Source: Pseudomonadota bacterium (GTDB taxonomy: Bacteria; Bdellovibrionota; UBA2428). Taken from it: a stretch of DNA of 49,156 nucleotides. Below the pieces are notes generated by a model, which was not told the origin of the DNA, did not search any database, and worked only from the letters and a program-made list of their open reading frames with translations. A program made the position numbers and the translations under genes. Below, in pieces: positions 32,581 through 43,300 of the stretch (positions within the stretch are counted from its first letter, which is position 1; each line of letters begins with the position of its first letter). The stretch is taken from the NCBI GenBank assembly GCA_018001635.1, contig JAGNHS010000018.1, positions 1 through 49,156 on the forward strand, in the 5' to 3' direction.

Positions 32581-33396
32581 ATGGTAAACATGTTTAAAAA
32601 TAAATTCTGTTTTTTATTGTTTTTTTTAATTTTAAGCACTTTGGGAGTCTTGGCTGACGACGTAGTTAAAACTACGTCCCATCCCAAGCTTCCTCCTGGC
32701 ATCGTTTGCGATAGGTATCTTGGAGATGTCGCTATGTCTAATCAGGCCAGCATGGGAGCTATTTCGACCATGTCTCAAGTGGATCAAGCCGTGAATAGTA
32801 TTTTTTTCTCTCATGGAAATCTTCATCAACTTAAAGCTCACAAGGGCAGTGTAAAAAAAATTGGAGAACCCAATTTAGTGGGCTCTAAAGAAGCTATTTT
32901 TTTTAATCAAGCCACTTTTGCTAATGCTCAAACCGAGAATTCAGCTTTATTGGCACAGAGAAAAGTCGCCCTCACTAAGACATTAGATGCTAGTGAGCAA
33001 TCTTGGGTTTTAAAAGGCGATTTAGATAAAGTGGCCTCTTTGACAGGCGAAAAACTTGAAGCGGCTCAAAAATATCTTTTTTCCGAAAGACTTTCTAAAT
33101 TGCAAAGCGCTATTTTTGATCAGGCTATAAGAGAGGGTGCTTATAATTTTCATGGCCCCGGTGCCAATAATTTTAATCCTTCCTACGGAACTAACTTCTT
33201 TTCTTTGTATAGGGGAAGCTCTCTTGAAGAATTGGTTTTAAAGTTCCCCAACAGATTTCCAGATATCGCGCAAAGGCCAAATAGTTTTAGTGCTAATAGA
33301 TTTTTCTTAAAATATTTCGGTGGAGTTATGCCAATGTCTGAAGTCACTACAAGTGCCATGCTCCCCGCTGAAGAAGCTGTTAAAAAGAAAAAATAA
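32581..33396 (+). CDS. Exported protein of unknown function
   Basis: 271 residues with a signal peptide (FCFLLFFLILSTLGVLA). The mature protein is Ser/Asn/Ala-rich and helical, with one Cys (IVCDRYLGD) and a conserved-looking GAYNFHGPGANNFNPSYG segment. I do not recognise a family. AAGGGA nine bases upstream supports the ATG at 32581; another ATG follows at 32590. The C-terminus is Lys-rich (EEAVKKKK). Neighbours do not point to a function. Confidence 0.65.
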   Translation: MVNMFKNKFCFLLFFLILSTLGVLADDVVKTTSHPKLPPGIVCDRYLGDVAMSNQASMGAISTMSQVDQAVNSIFFSHGNLHQLKAHKGSVKKIGEPNLVGSKEAIFFNQATFANAQTENSALLAQRKVALTKTLDASEQSWVLKGDLDKVASLTGEKLEAAQKYLFSERLSKLQSAIFDQAIREGAYNFHGPGANNFNPSYGTNFFSLYRGSSLEELVLKFPNRFPDIAQRPNSFSANRFFLKYFGGVMPMSEVTTSAMLPAEEAVKKKK

Positions 33397-33421
33397 ATTT
33401 TTTTAAGATCTCATTTCATCA

Positions 33422-33460
33422 AGTCATAAAAAAAATGACTCTCAAGAAAAATGGCTTGAG
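33422..33460. repeat. Two adjacent small hairpins before the second cheY gene
   Basis: AGTCAT with a seven-A loop and ATGACT (33422-33440), then CTCAAG, eight bases, CTTGAG (33441-33460). They fill the 96-base gap after the exported-protein gene. A TATAAT element follows at 33468-33473 and may be the -10 box for cheY, but no good -35 is seen at the usual distance. Confidence 0.4.
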
Positions 33461-33492
33461 TTGCGTTTATAATTTAAACTTAGGGGATTCTT

Positions 33493-33921
33493 GTGGAGAA
33501 AAAAATTCAAATTCTTGTGATTGATGATTCGGCGACCACTCGAAAAATAACGAGGAAGCTTCTCAATGATTTGGGTTATGACTCTGTAGAAGAGGCTATT
33601 GATGGAGCCTCGGGATGGAACAAAATAGTAGGTGCTGAATCCCCCATAACTCTTGTAATTTGCGATTGGCATATGCCCAATTTGTCGGGCTTGAATCTTT
33701 TAAAAAAAATAAGAGCTGTAGATCAGATCAAAAATTTACCTTTTATTATGCTGACTGGAGAAAACAAGAAAGATGAAGTTATGAAGGCCATACAGGCGGG
33801 TGCTTCGGCTTATCTCGTTAAGCCACTCGAAAGCACTGTTTTGAAAAATGCCATTGAAAAAGCCCTCTCCGCAAAAAATGATATGATTTCAGCTCTAAAG
33901 AAGGGCTTAAAATCAGGTTAA
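33493..33921 (+). CDS. CheY-like single-domain response regulator
   Basis: 142 residues starting at GTG 33493, with AGGGGA six bases upstream. Receiver residues: Asp11/Asp12 (VIDDSATTR), Asp58 (VICDWHMPN), Thr88 (FIMLTGENK) and Lys110 (YLVKPL). A short helical tail (DMISALKKGLKSG) follows the receiver. It strongly resembles the CheY at 6069 (IRA, LPF-x-MLT, QAG-x-S/A). Cytoplasmic motor or enzyme partner unknown. Its 3' end overlaps putA by nine bases on the opposite strand. Confidence 0.88.
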   Translation: MEKKIQILVIDDSATTRKITRKLLNDLGYDSVEEAIDGASGWNKIVGAESPITLVICDWHMPNLSGLNLLKKIRAVDQIKNLPFIMLTGENKKDEVMKAIQAGASAYLVKPLESTVLKNAIEKALSAKNDMISALKKGLKSG

Positions 33922-36855
33922 TTCTGGAGAAAATCCTCGGCGCATAATGTTTTCAGTCACCGTTACAGGTTCTAAAAATTGTAACAAATAATCTGGTCCG
34001 CCGGCCTTAGCGCCAACTCCCGACAATTTATATCCACCAAAGGGTTGGCGATAAACTAGGGCGCCGGTTATGCCGCGATTGATGTAGAGATTTCCGCACT
34101 CAAGAATATTTCTTGCGTATTCAATGTGCGCGGGATTCCGAGTGTAGACGCCTCCAGTAAGGGCATAATCAACATCGTTGAATCGTTGGCAAGCTTCTTC
34201 GAAGTTTTTAGCTTTAAACAAGGTGACAAGGGGACCGAAGAATTCTTTTTGACCGAGATCACTTTTGTAATCCTGACATTCAAAAACAGTGACAGGTACA
34301 AAATGTCCTTGAGCTTGTAATTCCTCAGAGAGGGGAAGTTGATAAGCAATTTTATCTTGGTTGTCGTTGATCACTTTGAGAAGTCGTTTTTGACTTTCTT
34401 CGGATATTACGGGGTTGATTTGAGCGCTATGATCTTCGGCTGGGCCATAAGTTCTTGAGTTGAGAGCTTCTATGAAGCGAGCTTTAAAAGTTTCATAGGC
34501 GCTTTCAACAATAATAATTCGAGAAAGAGCACTACATTTTTGGCCTTGGAATCCAAAGGCCGATTGAAGTGCGGCCACTACAGCTTCATCGAGATCGGCA
34601 TCGTCGTCTATGATCATGGCGTTTTTCCCGCCCATTTCAGCGACAACTTTTTTGATGTGACGTTGATCTTCTTTAACTTTCGCAGCTGTCTCCATAATCC
34701 ATAAACCAACGTTACGAGAGCCTGTGAAAGATATGATGTGTGTTTTTGAGTGTTCTACTAAATAAGCACCCACTTCTTCGCCTTTACCGGGTACAAATTG
34801 AAGGGCTTCCTTGGGCACGCCTGCTTCTCTTAGAATTTCATAGAGCATTTGGCCTACGGCGCTGGATTCTTCTGAGGGTTTCATGATTACGGGATTTCCG
34901 CAGATTAGAGAAGACACGGTCATTCCACAAAGTATAGCGAGCGGAAAGTTCCAGGGGCTGATGGCTAAGGTGAGACCTCTCGGGCGATAAAAATATTTGT
35001 TTTCTTCGCCTAGGGCGTCTCCCATTTTTTGTGGGCCTTCGATTTTTTCATAAAGATGCGCATAGTAGTTGCAAAAATCTATGGCTTCAGCGACATCGGC
35101 ATCGGCTTCTCTGAAATTTTTTCCAACTTCAAGAACGAGTTGAGCTCCGAGTTCAAATCTTCTTTCTCGAATAAGATTGGCAGCTAAACGAATAATGGCA
35201 ATTCTTTCTTCAGGAGTGTAGCGAGCCCAAGTTCGCATCGCCGTTTTTGAAGTTTCGATGGCCATGTCGGCGACTTTATTATTGGCCATATAAACAATGG
35301 ATGTGTTTTGTTTGTGATTGGCAGGGTTGCTCACATTTAAAGAAGGCAAGTCCTTAAGTGTTTCCCCATTAACGTGCGGATACACTTTAATTGGAAAAGA
35401 ACTTTTTCGAGCGCGGAGCGCTTCATTCATTTGGCTTCGAACTTCGGCTTTTGAAAAATCTAGAAAGGCTTCATTGTGAAACATTTTGGACTCCTTAGTG
35501 AAAGGGTTTTGTTCTTGGGGGTTGGGGGTGCTTAATAATTTTTTAGTATCTGCGAGATCAATAAAACTGGATTTTAGAAAGCCTTCATTGGAAGTGTTCT
35601 CTAAAAGTCGGCGCACAAGGTAGGCCATACCGGGGAGAAGGTCGCCCACAGGTGTGTATTCACGGACTCGCATGTTCATTTGTTTGAGGGCTTTTTTGTA
35701 GGGTGTGGCCATGCCAAAGAGCATTTGACATTCGTAGGCGCTCTTGGGGAGTCCCTTGGATTCTGCGTATGCAAAGGCGTGGGCTAAGCTTCTGACGTTG
35801 TGAGAAGCAAAGGCTCCAAGCAAATGGGGATAGCTATCAAGAAGGTAGCGAGAGCAAGCTTCATAATTGCTATCGGTGGCACTTTTCCCAACGAGAACTG
35901 GAATGGGCCAATCTCTCTGAGAGGCCATAACATATTCGTATTCCCAATAGGCACCTTTGACCAAACGAATAGTGATGGGAGCTTTTCTTTTAATGGCAAG
36001 ATTTTTTAAGCGCTCTAAATCTTTGAGAGCGTCTTTTAAATAGGCTTGGCAGACGATTCCAAAGTGAGGATAATTTAAAAGTTCCTCTTCTTGCACTAAA
36101 TCTTCGAAGACTTGCATGACTATTCCACGAAGATCGTTTTGTTCCATGTCTAAATGCAAAAAGACGTTTCTATTTTTGGCTTCGGTCATCAAAATTCGTA
36201 AACGTTTTTTAATACCATTCACACTATGATCAAAACAGAGATTATCAAGGTGGGAGAAAAGTGATGAGCATTTAACAGATACGTTCACTCTAGGAATGGG
36301 CCCAAGCGCGGATTCATCGAGCACGTGTTGCGCGGGCCAGGCTTCCGCTTTTGCAGGAAGCTCCTTAATGAGATTCAAGTAGTGCTCGAAGTGTTTGTCG
36401 GCTTCAGATTCAGAAACCACCACTTCGCCGAGTATATCGAGAGTCCAAGCAAAACCATCGACCCATAATTTTTTGAGAGAGGCTTCGGCGGTGTCTGCAT
36501 CACGGCCGCAAATGAAGGTTTCTGCCATTGAAAGAACGTTTCGCTTAATAGAAGCGGAAGCAATTTTAGAGGGAACGCCTCCCATGGCCGCTACACTCAG
36601 TGTGGTTTTAATCCAGGGTGAAAGCTCAAGTTCGGGTCTTAGAAAATAGGATTTTACATGTTGTGCGACTTGATCGGATTTTTTTAGAGAGGGGAGCACG
36701 TCGATAAAGCGAAAAAGTTCCACTTTAAATGACGGATTTTTCATGGACCAGTCCATCATTTTTCCTGTCCAGAAGTTTTTGTCGAAAATTCCGCCTTCAC
36801 CTTTTCGGGATAGAGCAAAAATTTCTTCGCCAATGGATGTTATACGCTCTTCCAT
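33913..36855 (-). CDS. putA: Bifunctional proline dehydrogenase / delta-1-pyrroline-5-carboxylate dehydrogenase PutA
   Basis: 980 residues. The N-terminal proline dehydrogenase barrel (to about 430) has RLVKGAYWEYEY and ATPYKKALKQM-type FAD/proline motifs. The C-terminal aldehyde dehydrogenase (about 480-970) has SPWNFPLAIL, FTGSRNVGLWI, Glu740 (VVAEMGGKN) and the nucleophile Cys774 (FQGQKCSALSR). It oxidises proline to glutamate and passes electrons to quinone and NAD+. Lacks the DNA-binding ribbon-helix-helix seen in autoregulatory PutA, so it is the catalytic-only form. GGGAG nine bases before the ATG. Amino-acid use fits a protein-eating organism, as inference. Confidence 0.96.
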   Translation of the reverse strand: MEERITSIGEEIFALSRKGEGGIFDKNFWTGKMMDWSMKNPSFKVELFRFIDVLPSLKKSDQVAQHVKSYFLRPELELSPWIKTTLSVAAMGGVPSKIASASIKRNVLSMAETFICGRDADTAEASLKKLWVDGFAWTLDILGEVVVSESEADKHFEHYLNLIKELPAKAEAWPAQHVLDESALGPIPRVNVSVKCSSLFSHLDNLCFDHSVNGIKKRLRILMTEAKNRNVFLHLDMEQNDLRGIVMQVFEDLVQEEELLNYPHFGIVCQAYLKDALKDLERLKNLAIKRKAPITIRLVKGAYWEYEYVMASQRDWPIPVLVGKSATDSNYEACSRYLLDSYPHLLGAFASHNVRSLAHAFAYAESKGLPKSAYECQMLFGMATPYKKALKQMNMRVREYTPVGDLLPGMAYLVRRLLENTSNEGFLKSSFIDLADTKKLLSTPNPQEQNPFTKESKMFHNEAFLDFSKAEVRSQMNEALRARKSSFPIKVYPHVNGETLKDLPSLNVSNPANHKQNTSIVYMANNKVADMAIETSKTAMRTWARYTPEERIAIIRLAANLIRERRFELGAQLVLEVGKNFREADADVAEAIDFCNYYAHLYEKIEGPQKMGDALGEENKYFYRPRGLTLAISPWNFPLAILCGMTVSSLICGNPVIMKPSEESSAVGQMLYEILREAGVPKEALQFVPGKGEEVGAYLVEHSKTHIISFTGSRNVGLWIMETAAKVKEDQRHIKKVVAEMGGKNAMIIDDDADLDEAVVAALQSAFGFQGQKCSALSRIIIVESAYETFKARFIEALNSRTYGPAEDHSAQINPVISEESQKRLLKVINDNQDKIAYQLPLSEELQAQGHFVPVTVFECQDYKSDLGQKEFFGPLVTLFKAKNFEEACQRFNDVDYALTGGVYTRNPAHIEYARNILECGNLYINRGITGALVYRQPFGGYKLSGVGAKAGGPDYLLQFLEPVTVTENIMRRGFSPELT

Positions 36856-37043
36856 AATTCACCGCTCCCTGTTGTCGTCTCATGCTATGTTCTGCAACGA
36901 GCGAGGCTTCTTTGCAAATCGCGCTTAGTGGACTGGGCTTAAGAGAATGGCGCCGCGTTATTGTTTCGCTGCCTTTTAGCGTTCGATCACCCCCTTCCCA
37001 AACGACTTTTATTCCCCTAAAGTTAATGGCATTGGGGGAATTC

Positions 37044-37415
37044 ATGATCAAAAAATCAATTGTTCTAGTGACAGCACTTTTAGGAACTCAAGCTCTATAC
37101 GCTAATCTCAGTGTGGAGCCATGGTATGTTAATTTTGGGCGCGTAAAAGTTAGAACTCGAAGTCATACTGAAACTGTACGAGTGACTAATAATGAAGATC
37201 ATTCAGTCGATGTAAATACCAATGAAATTAGTTTTTGCCGAAAAAACTTTTCCTTTGATGATCAGTGTTCAGGCCCCTTGGCTGCGGGTGCGACTTGTCG
37301 AATCGATATTAATTTTTATCCAGCCGTAGAAGGTGTGGAGCATTGTGATTTCGGAATTTACGCCGATGATGAATGGCAGGAAACAGTGTCTTTAGAAGGT
37401 CGCGGCGCTAACTAA
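37044..37415 (+). CDS. Exported choice-of-anchor / ASH-type Ig-like domain protein
   Basis: 123 residues from the ATG at 37044 (GGGGGA just upstream). A signal peptide (IKKSIVLVTALLGTQALYA) precedes one beta domain: VNFGRVKVRTRSHTETVRVT, then GPLAAGATCRIDINFYPAVEG and VSLEGRG. This is the pattern of choice-of-anchor D/ASH domains, which have an Ig-like fold. Two Cys pairs may form disulfides. Periplasmic or surface location expected; partner unknown. An in-frame upstream stretch to 36882 lies in the putA promoter region and is not part of the gene. Confidence 0.7.
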   Translation: MIKKSIVLVTALLGTQALYANLSVEPWYVNFGRVKVRTRSHTETVRVTNNEDHSVDVNTNEISFCRKNFSFDDQCSGPLAAGATCRIDINFYPAVEGVEHCDFGIYADDEWQETVSLEGRGAN

Positions 37416-37457
37416 GATAGCTTTACTTAATGGCTTTGAGAAACTAATCTAGCGTCA

Positions 37458-38372
37458 GTGAGACTTTGTCTTCTGACGCTTAACTCTTGGCATGGATTAA
37501 ATTTTAGAAATCCCTACACGATGTTGCCAGTGGAAAGTGTTTTTCAAAGGCAAGATCGTTTTGATCTATTGGTTCAAAATCTAAAAAGGTTAAAAGCACA
37601 GTACCAACGCCAGGACACATTGTTGATGGTGGCTTTGCAGGAATTAAATCCAGTGGTGTCTCGATTGGATTCACTCAAAAAAGCACTTATGTTTGAGGGA
37701 GCATTTTCGAGAGTCAATCATGGTGTGAAATTGGGGATGCTCTCCTATCCTTTTTTTTTAGATGAAGGCCTCGCTTGTGTTTGGTCAGGGCTTTTGAAAA
37801 ATGTAAAAATTGAACACCATCTTTTATCGGGACAAGCCTGGGGATTGAGACAGCAATCGATGCTTCCTTTTTGTGTTCATTTATCGGAATGTCGGGGGGC
37901 TTTGTTTGTCTCTGGTGAATTTTTAGGATCAAAATACTTATTTGTGAATTTGCACCTCCATCATTCTAAGGCAGGAGAGGGCGATCAGAGAAGGCGAAAA
38001 GAAATTGCAAAACTTTTGGATCTTCTTGAAGATAAAAAGAAGGTTTTTAATTCTATTTTTCTAATGGGTGATTTTAATTGTGAGACTGGTGAAGCGTCTT
38101 TGATCCCCCTTGAGAAGGCAGGGTTTAAAGACTTGCAGGCAGGAGAAGCTCTATACACTTGGGACGCTTTAAATAACCCCTATGCCCATTTAGAAAAGAC
38201 GATGCACGTTGAGCCTGAAATGGCGCAATGGTCTAGCTCTCCGCGGCAGTTAGATAGGTTGTATGCTTGGGGTAAGATCCCTGAGATTAAGAAAATTGAG
38301 CTTAAATTTCATCAACATGGCGAAATTTGCTCAGATCATTTTGGGCTTTTCGCAAATCTTGAAAGCACTTAG
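37458..38372 (+). CDS. Endonuclease/exonuclease/phosphatase (EEP) family hydrolase
   Basis: 304 residues from GTG 37458. EEP motifs: LCLLTLNSWHG (first Asn), MVALQELNP (metal Glu), FVNLHLHHSK, FLMGDFNCE (Asp/Asn), PRQLDRLYAW and the C-terminal ICSDHFGLF (Asp-His pair). The fold cleaves phosphodiesters in DNA, lipids (sphingomyelinase-like) or inositol phosphates. No signal peptide is obvious, so a cytoplasmic substrate is likely. No good ribosome site. Follows the choice-of-anchor gene by 42 bases in the same direction, so co-transcription is possible. Confidence 0.8.
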   Translation: MRLCLLTLNSWHGLNFRNPYTMLPVESVFQRQDRFDLLVQNLKRLKAQYQRQDTLLMVALQELNPVVSRLDSLKKALMFEGAFSRVNHGVKLGMLSYPFFLDEGLACVWSGLLKNVKIEHHLLSGQAWGLRQQSMLPFCVHLSECRGALFVSGEFLGSKYLFVNLHLHHSKAGEGDQRRRKEIAKLLDLLEDKKKVFNSIFLMGDFNCETGEASLIPLEKAGFKDLQAGEALYTWDALNNPYAHLEKTMHVEPEMAQWSSSPRQLDRLYAWGKIPEIKKIELKFHQHGEICSDHFGLFANLEST

Positions 38373-38447
38373 ATACATAAGCAAAACTTATATATAAAAT
38401 AAGAATTTCTTTTGACAGTAGGTGGGTGAACTGCGAATGTTCATTCC

Positions 38448-40376
38448 GTGAAAAGGGAGTCACACAGCGGATTGAACCTGTTGTTTTTAGGAGTGCTCGC
38501 TGCACTTCAATTTCTGCCCTTTTCTATTCCAACTCAAGCTAAAGATCCTACAGAAGTAGCGCCCAATGCTGAGTTTCTTGAGCTCACCCCAGCGGAGCAA
38601 AAACAACGCGAAAAAGATGCCGATAAATTAGCTCGTGAAATTCAGGATAGATTTTTTGCGGAAGCTGAAAAAGCCCAAGAAGCCATTAATAATAGACCCA
38701 TTAAAAGTTTGTCCGATATGTTTTCTCCCGAGCAACTTAAATTGCTTGAAGAAGTTGGAGAACTTTACGAAAGAGCTCAAGCTTATGCCGATGGATTGTT
38801 AAAAGACTTCGATGCTCGATATGCCAATATCGAATTAGAAAACGTTAAACGTTATTCTGATATTTTTGCCATGAATTCTCATGCTGAGGAAAGATTTTTT
38901 GATCAATTCGGTGGAGCCAAATTAGATAAGTTAAAAGCTAATATTGAACTCTTTCGCGCAGGAAATATTGAAGACATTCGTAAGCAAGTGGCTATGGCTC
39001 ATCTAATGGATCGCCTAGAGCGTTCAGAACTTAAGGATGTTGAGACGGCGCATGGTTACGCCAAGATCACTCATATAGATGGCAAGGTTGTGATTCGAGT
39101 GATTCATCGGGCCTCTAGAACAGCGTTTCTAATGTTGCCTCATGGAATCGATCCCCAATCTAAACACCTTGCGCTCTATGGTGGTCGCCAGTTGTTTGAT
39201 GCCAAGGTGCCCACTCTTGCGGAGCCCAATGGCGATCGACACAAAATTGGTTTGCGTGGGACAGTCTACGTTTGGGTTGACGACGATGCCAATATTCAAA
39301 AAATGCAGGTTAATAAAAAGCCCAAGGTTTTCACAAGAGCTTGGTTTAAGGCTTATAAAAATGCCACTTATGTAAAACCTGATAAAGAAAATTTAATTTT
39401 CGGAGCCGTTTGTGGTGCGACTCAAGTAACGCTTTCTACATGTTTGGGTTCTTATTCGGGGCTGGCTCCTGCGGCTGTGACTTTTGCATGGGGTGGTGGA
39501 ATCGGTGCCTATAATAAGACTTATCGTAATTGGAGAAATCGCGGATATAGCGTTGCTCTTCAAATGCTTAAGCATTCAGCCATCACATTCAGTTTTAACT
39601 ACGCTTTTTATATAGCGAACCAAGGTTTTAGTTTTTTTGACCCCAGCAACGCTCTAGGTTTTTACAATCCCATGACTCACATTCAAGTTTTATTGAATGG
39701 ATTGCTCATGATACCGGCTCGAAGTGCATGGGAACTTTGGGGGCAAGTGCGAGATCGCCTACGATTAGGGCTCGATTATTTTAAAATTCAGGTGGGCGAT
39801 TTTAAAATCAGAGCAAAAAGTTTGAGAAACAATGCTGTTTTTTATCAAATGGTTTTAGCAAACATTCCATGGCTGGCTCGTATCTATGATTTAAAACATC
39901 CCGATGAACGTTGGGTTTTTAATGATCATTTGTATTTGACCTATGGCAAAGCCTGGATGTTTGCTTCGATATTTGTTGCGATTTTAGCGGCTGGTACTGA
40001 TTTAACTCTAAGAGCCAATTCTGAAAGATATAAAAATTCAGCTGCCTATAAAGAAACTCAAGAATACTTTAGAGAAAGTGTAAATAATATTGAGCGCACC
40101 ATTCTCAAGTGTTTAGGAATAGGATTCTTTATTCCAAAAGAAAAACATTTTTTCATTAGATTTATGGATTGGTGGGGTGGAAAAGTTGCTAGCGGAATTA
40201 ATTGGATTAAAGCTATGCGCAAACAGGGCACTGAAGTTGAGATCAAATTGGGTGATCGTGAATTGACAGATGCTGAAATGTCTCAGGTCCACGATGCTGC
40301 TATCGAAGAAGTCTTGCATCCAAAAGATGCTTACTCTCTCCATCCTCGTTGCGACGCCGCTCTTTTGAATAAGTAA
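38448..40376 (+). CDS. Large exported/membrane protein of unknown function
   Basis: About 642 residues; family not recognised. A hydrophobic signal-like segment (NLLFLGVLAALQFLPFSI) is followed by a long charged coiled coil (40-190), a domain with HIDGKVVIRVIHRASRTAFL and GLRGTVYVWVDDD, and then four likely membrane segments (about 335-370, 385-410, 425-445, 510-530). Start: GTG 38448 opens the frame, but AAAAGGGAG lies inside it (38451-38459) and a TTG at 38472 starts cleanly at the signal segment, so the true start may be 38472. A TTGACA (38412-38417) with GAATGT 17 bases on fits a promoter whose transcript would begin near 38447. Convergent with the 1232-residue gene, three bases apart. 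Confidence 0.65.
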   Translation: MKRESHSGLNLLFLGVLAALQFLPFSIPTQAKDPTEVAPNAEFLELTPAEQKQREKDADKLAREIQDRFFAEAEKAQEAINNRPIKSLSDMFSPEQLKLLEEVGELYERAQAYADGLLKDFDARYANIELENVKRYSDIFAMNSHAEERFFDQFGGAKLDKLKANIELFRAGNIEDIRKQVAMAHLMDRLERSELKDVETAHGYAKITHIDGKVVIRVIHRASRTAFLMLPHGIDPQSKHLALYGGRQLFDAKVPTLAEPNGDRHKIGLRGTVYVWVDDDANIQKMQVNKKPKVFTRAWFKAYKNATYVKPDKENLIFGAVCGATQVTLSTCLGSYSGLAPAAVTFAWGGGIGAYNKTYRNWRNRGYSVALQMLKHSAITFSFNYAFYIANQGFSFFDPSNALGFYNPMTHIQVLLNGLLMIPARSAWELWGQVRDRLRLGLDYFKIQVGDFKIRAKSLRNNAVFYQMVLANIPWLARIYDLKHPDERWVFNDHLYLTYGKAWMFASIFVAILAAGTDLTLRANSERYKNSAAYKETQEYFRESVNNIERTILKCLGIGFFIPKEKHFFIRFMDWWGGKVASGINWIKAMRKQGTEVEIKLGDRELTDAEMSQVHDAAIEEVLHPKDAYSLHPRCDAALLNK

Positions 40377-40379
40377 ATT

Positions 40380-43300
40380 TTAAAGTGGTGCAGCTAAATT
40401 CTTAAGTAAAGTTTCGCAATTTTCACTGTTTCTAATGAAATATTTTCTTTGCCAAGTCTTGAGTGGCATGGAGTCTTTGCTGGCTGGCAGTGTCCCTTTG
40501 TGTTGGGATTGTCCCCACATCAGGGCCTTAATGTCTAAGGTGCCTGCAATGTTCTCGAGGCGTGTTGATAAAGCTTTGACGCTATCTAGAAAATTTTCAT
40601 CATTGTAAAATGGAATTCGATTTTTAAATTTTGGGTCTTTTGTAACACTCTCTAGAGTTTTTGTAACACGTTTGGCTTCTTGGCTTATGGCTTGAGTGAG
40701 TTCTCCGAGGTGATTAATTTTTATGCCAAATCGATTATCTAAATCCATTTTTAACTCTTTCCATTCTAAATTTCCCTCTAAAAATTTTTGTATTGTTTTT
40801 GAAAGTGTATAAATTCTACTTACGGGTTCGCTGGGTCGAGCCGTTCTAAGGTGAGGGCTCATTAATTCTCTGAATTTATTTTTTGATAGAAATTTTTCTT
40901 CACTTGAACTTAGGGTTCTAGCTTTTGGGTCTTTAACTTTGAGAGATGTTTCAAGTTTTTCTATGTTGGATTTTAATCTATCTAGGTAGGACTCTCTATT
41001 TCTTTTGGAATCTTCTAAAGCTTCTTCAAACAATTTGCGTTTATTAATATCGGGTAGGCTATCTTTGTTGTTTATTTCGTTCGTATGGGAAGTTTCAATT
41101 TCTTGAGGAGTCTGGTGAATGTTTTGTGCTTTACTATTAGATATATTTTTATCTGAAAAGATTCCTCCATTATCATCAACTTTAAATTGAGTTATGGATT
41201 TTTTTAATTTTATATTCAATTTCTTTTTAAATAAATCGATCCATTTTCTCAGTTTATTTTTGGATTGATTTTCAGAGTTTGTCGCATGAGATGAAATATT
41301 ATCTCCAATAGCGTTGTCTGAAGGATAGTTTGAATTTAAGGGGGCGCTTGTATCAGTGTTTCTACTTGAATTTTTTGCTAGTTCTGAAGCTCGCGATTCT
41401 TTCTGATTTGTATGTTGGAATTGTGCATCTCTTTTTCTGGTGGAATTTAAATTTTTGCTTTCAGTTCTTAGTCCAAACTCAGAAGAGTCACTCATGGGAT
41501 TCGATCTAAAAGGATTCGAAAAAAGTCCAGAACTCGAGTTTCTTTCTATAGGTGATGCCGGAGTGTTGTCTACAATATTAGTAATGGCTCCATTTTTATC
41601 GCTCAGAGTACTTAGCGAATGTAGTTGAGTTCCTAAGCTAAAACTTTCTTCTTCCTTTCCAAAGGCAGGATTGTGTTTTGTTTTTATAACTGTTCTTCTT
41701 TGCATTCTATAGTCTGTGTTATCACCTAAAGCGATTCCGTAAGAAATCCGAGTGAATTCTTCCATTCCAGTACATTGAGTGCAGAATACGCCTTTCTCAT
41801 TTAAAAAAGGCGTTAAATCCGAAATGGCTTTTGGATCGTCAACGCGTTTAACCTTTTCTGCTTTCCAGGCATATTCAGAATTGCGTCTCATTAAGTCATC
41901 AAAGTCTGCTAAGTAAATTTTTTCAGACTTGATTAAATCGTTTAAAGCATCTGCAAAATTTACAAATCCTGCTTCTCTCCAAATTTTTTCGAGTTCTAAG
42001 AGTGGCTTTTTATCTAAACTTGTTAAAGGATTAACTTTAGGCATATTGGTACGCTTTTTAACCTGATACTGAGGTAAAAAAAGTGTCCCTGAAGCTTGTC
42101 TTTGTTTGAATTCAATAAAAGCCGAAGCCTGGTCAGGATTGACTTTGATAATATAATCTTTTCCTAGAACAAGAGGCTCTTTTTTTCTAAAATGATTGTT
42201 TTGATAATATATTTCATAGGATTCCTCCATTGGATAGAGTACTAGTTTATCAAGTTCGTAGCCTAGGGGCATGGGAATTCTAATAATGTCAGAGTGATAA
42301 TTGGGCACTCTTTCAATAGTTGTGGCTGAGTGATATCGGTTTCGCGAATCCTGTCTTTCTTTCGACTCAATTCGTAGAATCCCTTTTTTTTGATCGACAG
42401 ACGTTTGATTGTTTGAAGTCCAATCCTTGTGCGAATTTAAATCGTCTGCATCCCAAGGGCTTAAGTAAAATTTATCAGGAATTTTTTGATTTTTATCTTC
42501 ATTCAACACATTTAAATAGCTATGTGTTGAGGTTCCTTCTTTGCTCTCGTTGAAATCTGAAATATAAGCAGATTCACTTTCTTCAGCTTTAAAAATGTTT
42601 GTCCATTTGTCTTCGCCTCCGGTATTTTTCCTGAATCTTTGTTTTTTATCATACACATATGCGTTTTGAATGAGTTCGTCTAAGGCGCTGGCGATATCAG
42701 GTTTTTTCAAGGATTGAGCCCTTAGGTCTCTTTGTTGAATCTGATCCTCTTTAAAAAAAATGAAATGAGCGAGTTGAAGAGTTTCAGGGTCGAGTTTGTG
42801 TGAATTAAAAAACATTTTTGATCTTTTAGCTATAAGATCACTCATGTCTTGGCATAATTGTCTGGGAAAAATTTCATAGTTTAATTTGTTGTATTTTGCG
42901 TGTGCTTCGAGGTCTGATTTAGGATTGTTTATTGTTTTAATAGATTGTCGAATGGCATCTAAATGTTGTTGAAGCCAAACTTTATCAGCAATTTCAGGGT
43001 CTATGAGATTTATGTTTTGCCCATAGGAAAACTCTGACGCATGGGCACTGGCATCATGATGAAACACATTAAAGCCATTCACTTCATTGGTCCTTCCTAG
43101 AGCACCTTGATTAAGAATGTTGTTTTGATAAATGTAGTCGTCTGATGAAATTGGGTTGTATTCGAAAGTTAACAAACTTAATTGGTTTTTAGTTTTTATT
43201 GGAAAGGCTTGTCCCCTGGTTGTTTCAAATTCTAAATTTTTAGGTCCAAATCGCCACACAAATTCACGCATGGCTGCGTCGTAATGCCGTCTTAATTGTT

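Noticed and set aside
36882..37043. N-terminal extension of the choice-of-anchor protein
   Set aside because: A signal peptide with its own GGGGGA site starts at 37044; the upstream stretch lies in the putA promoter region.
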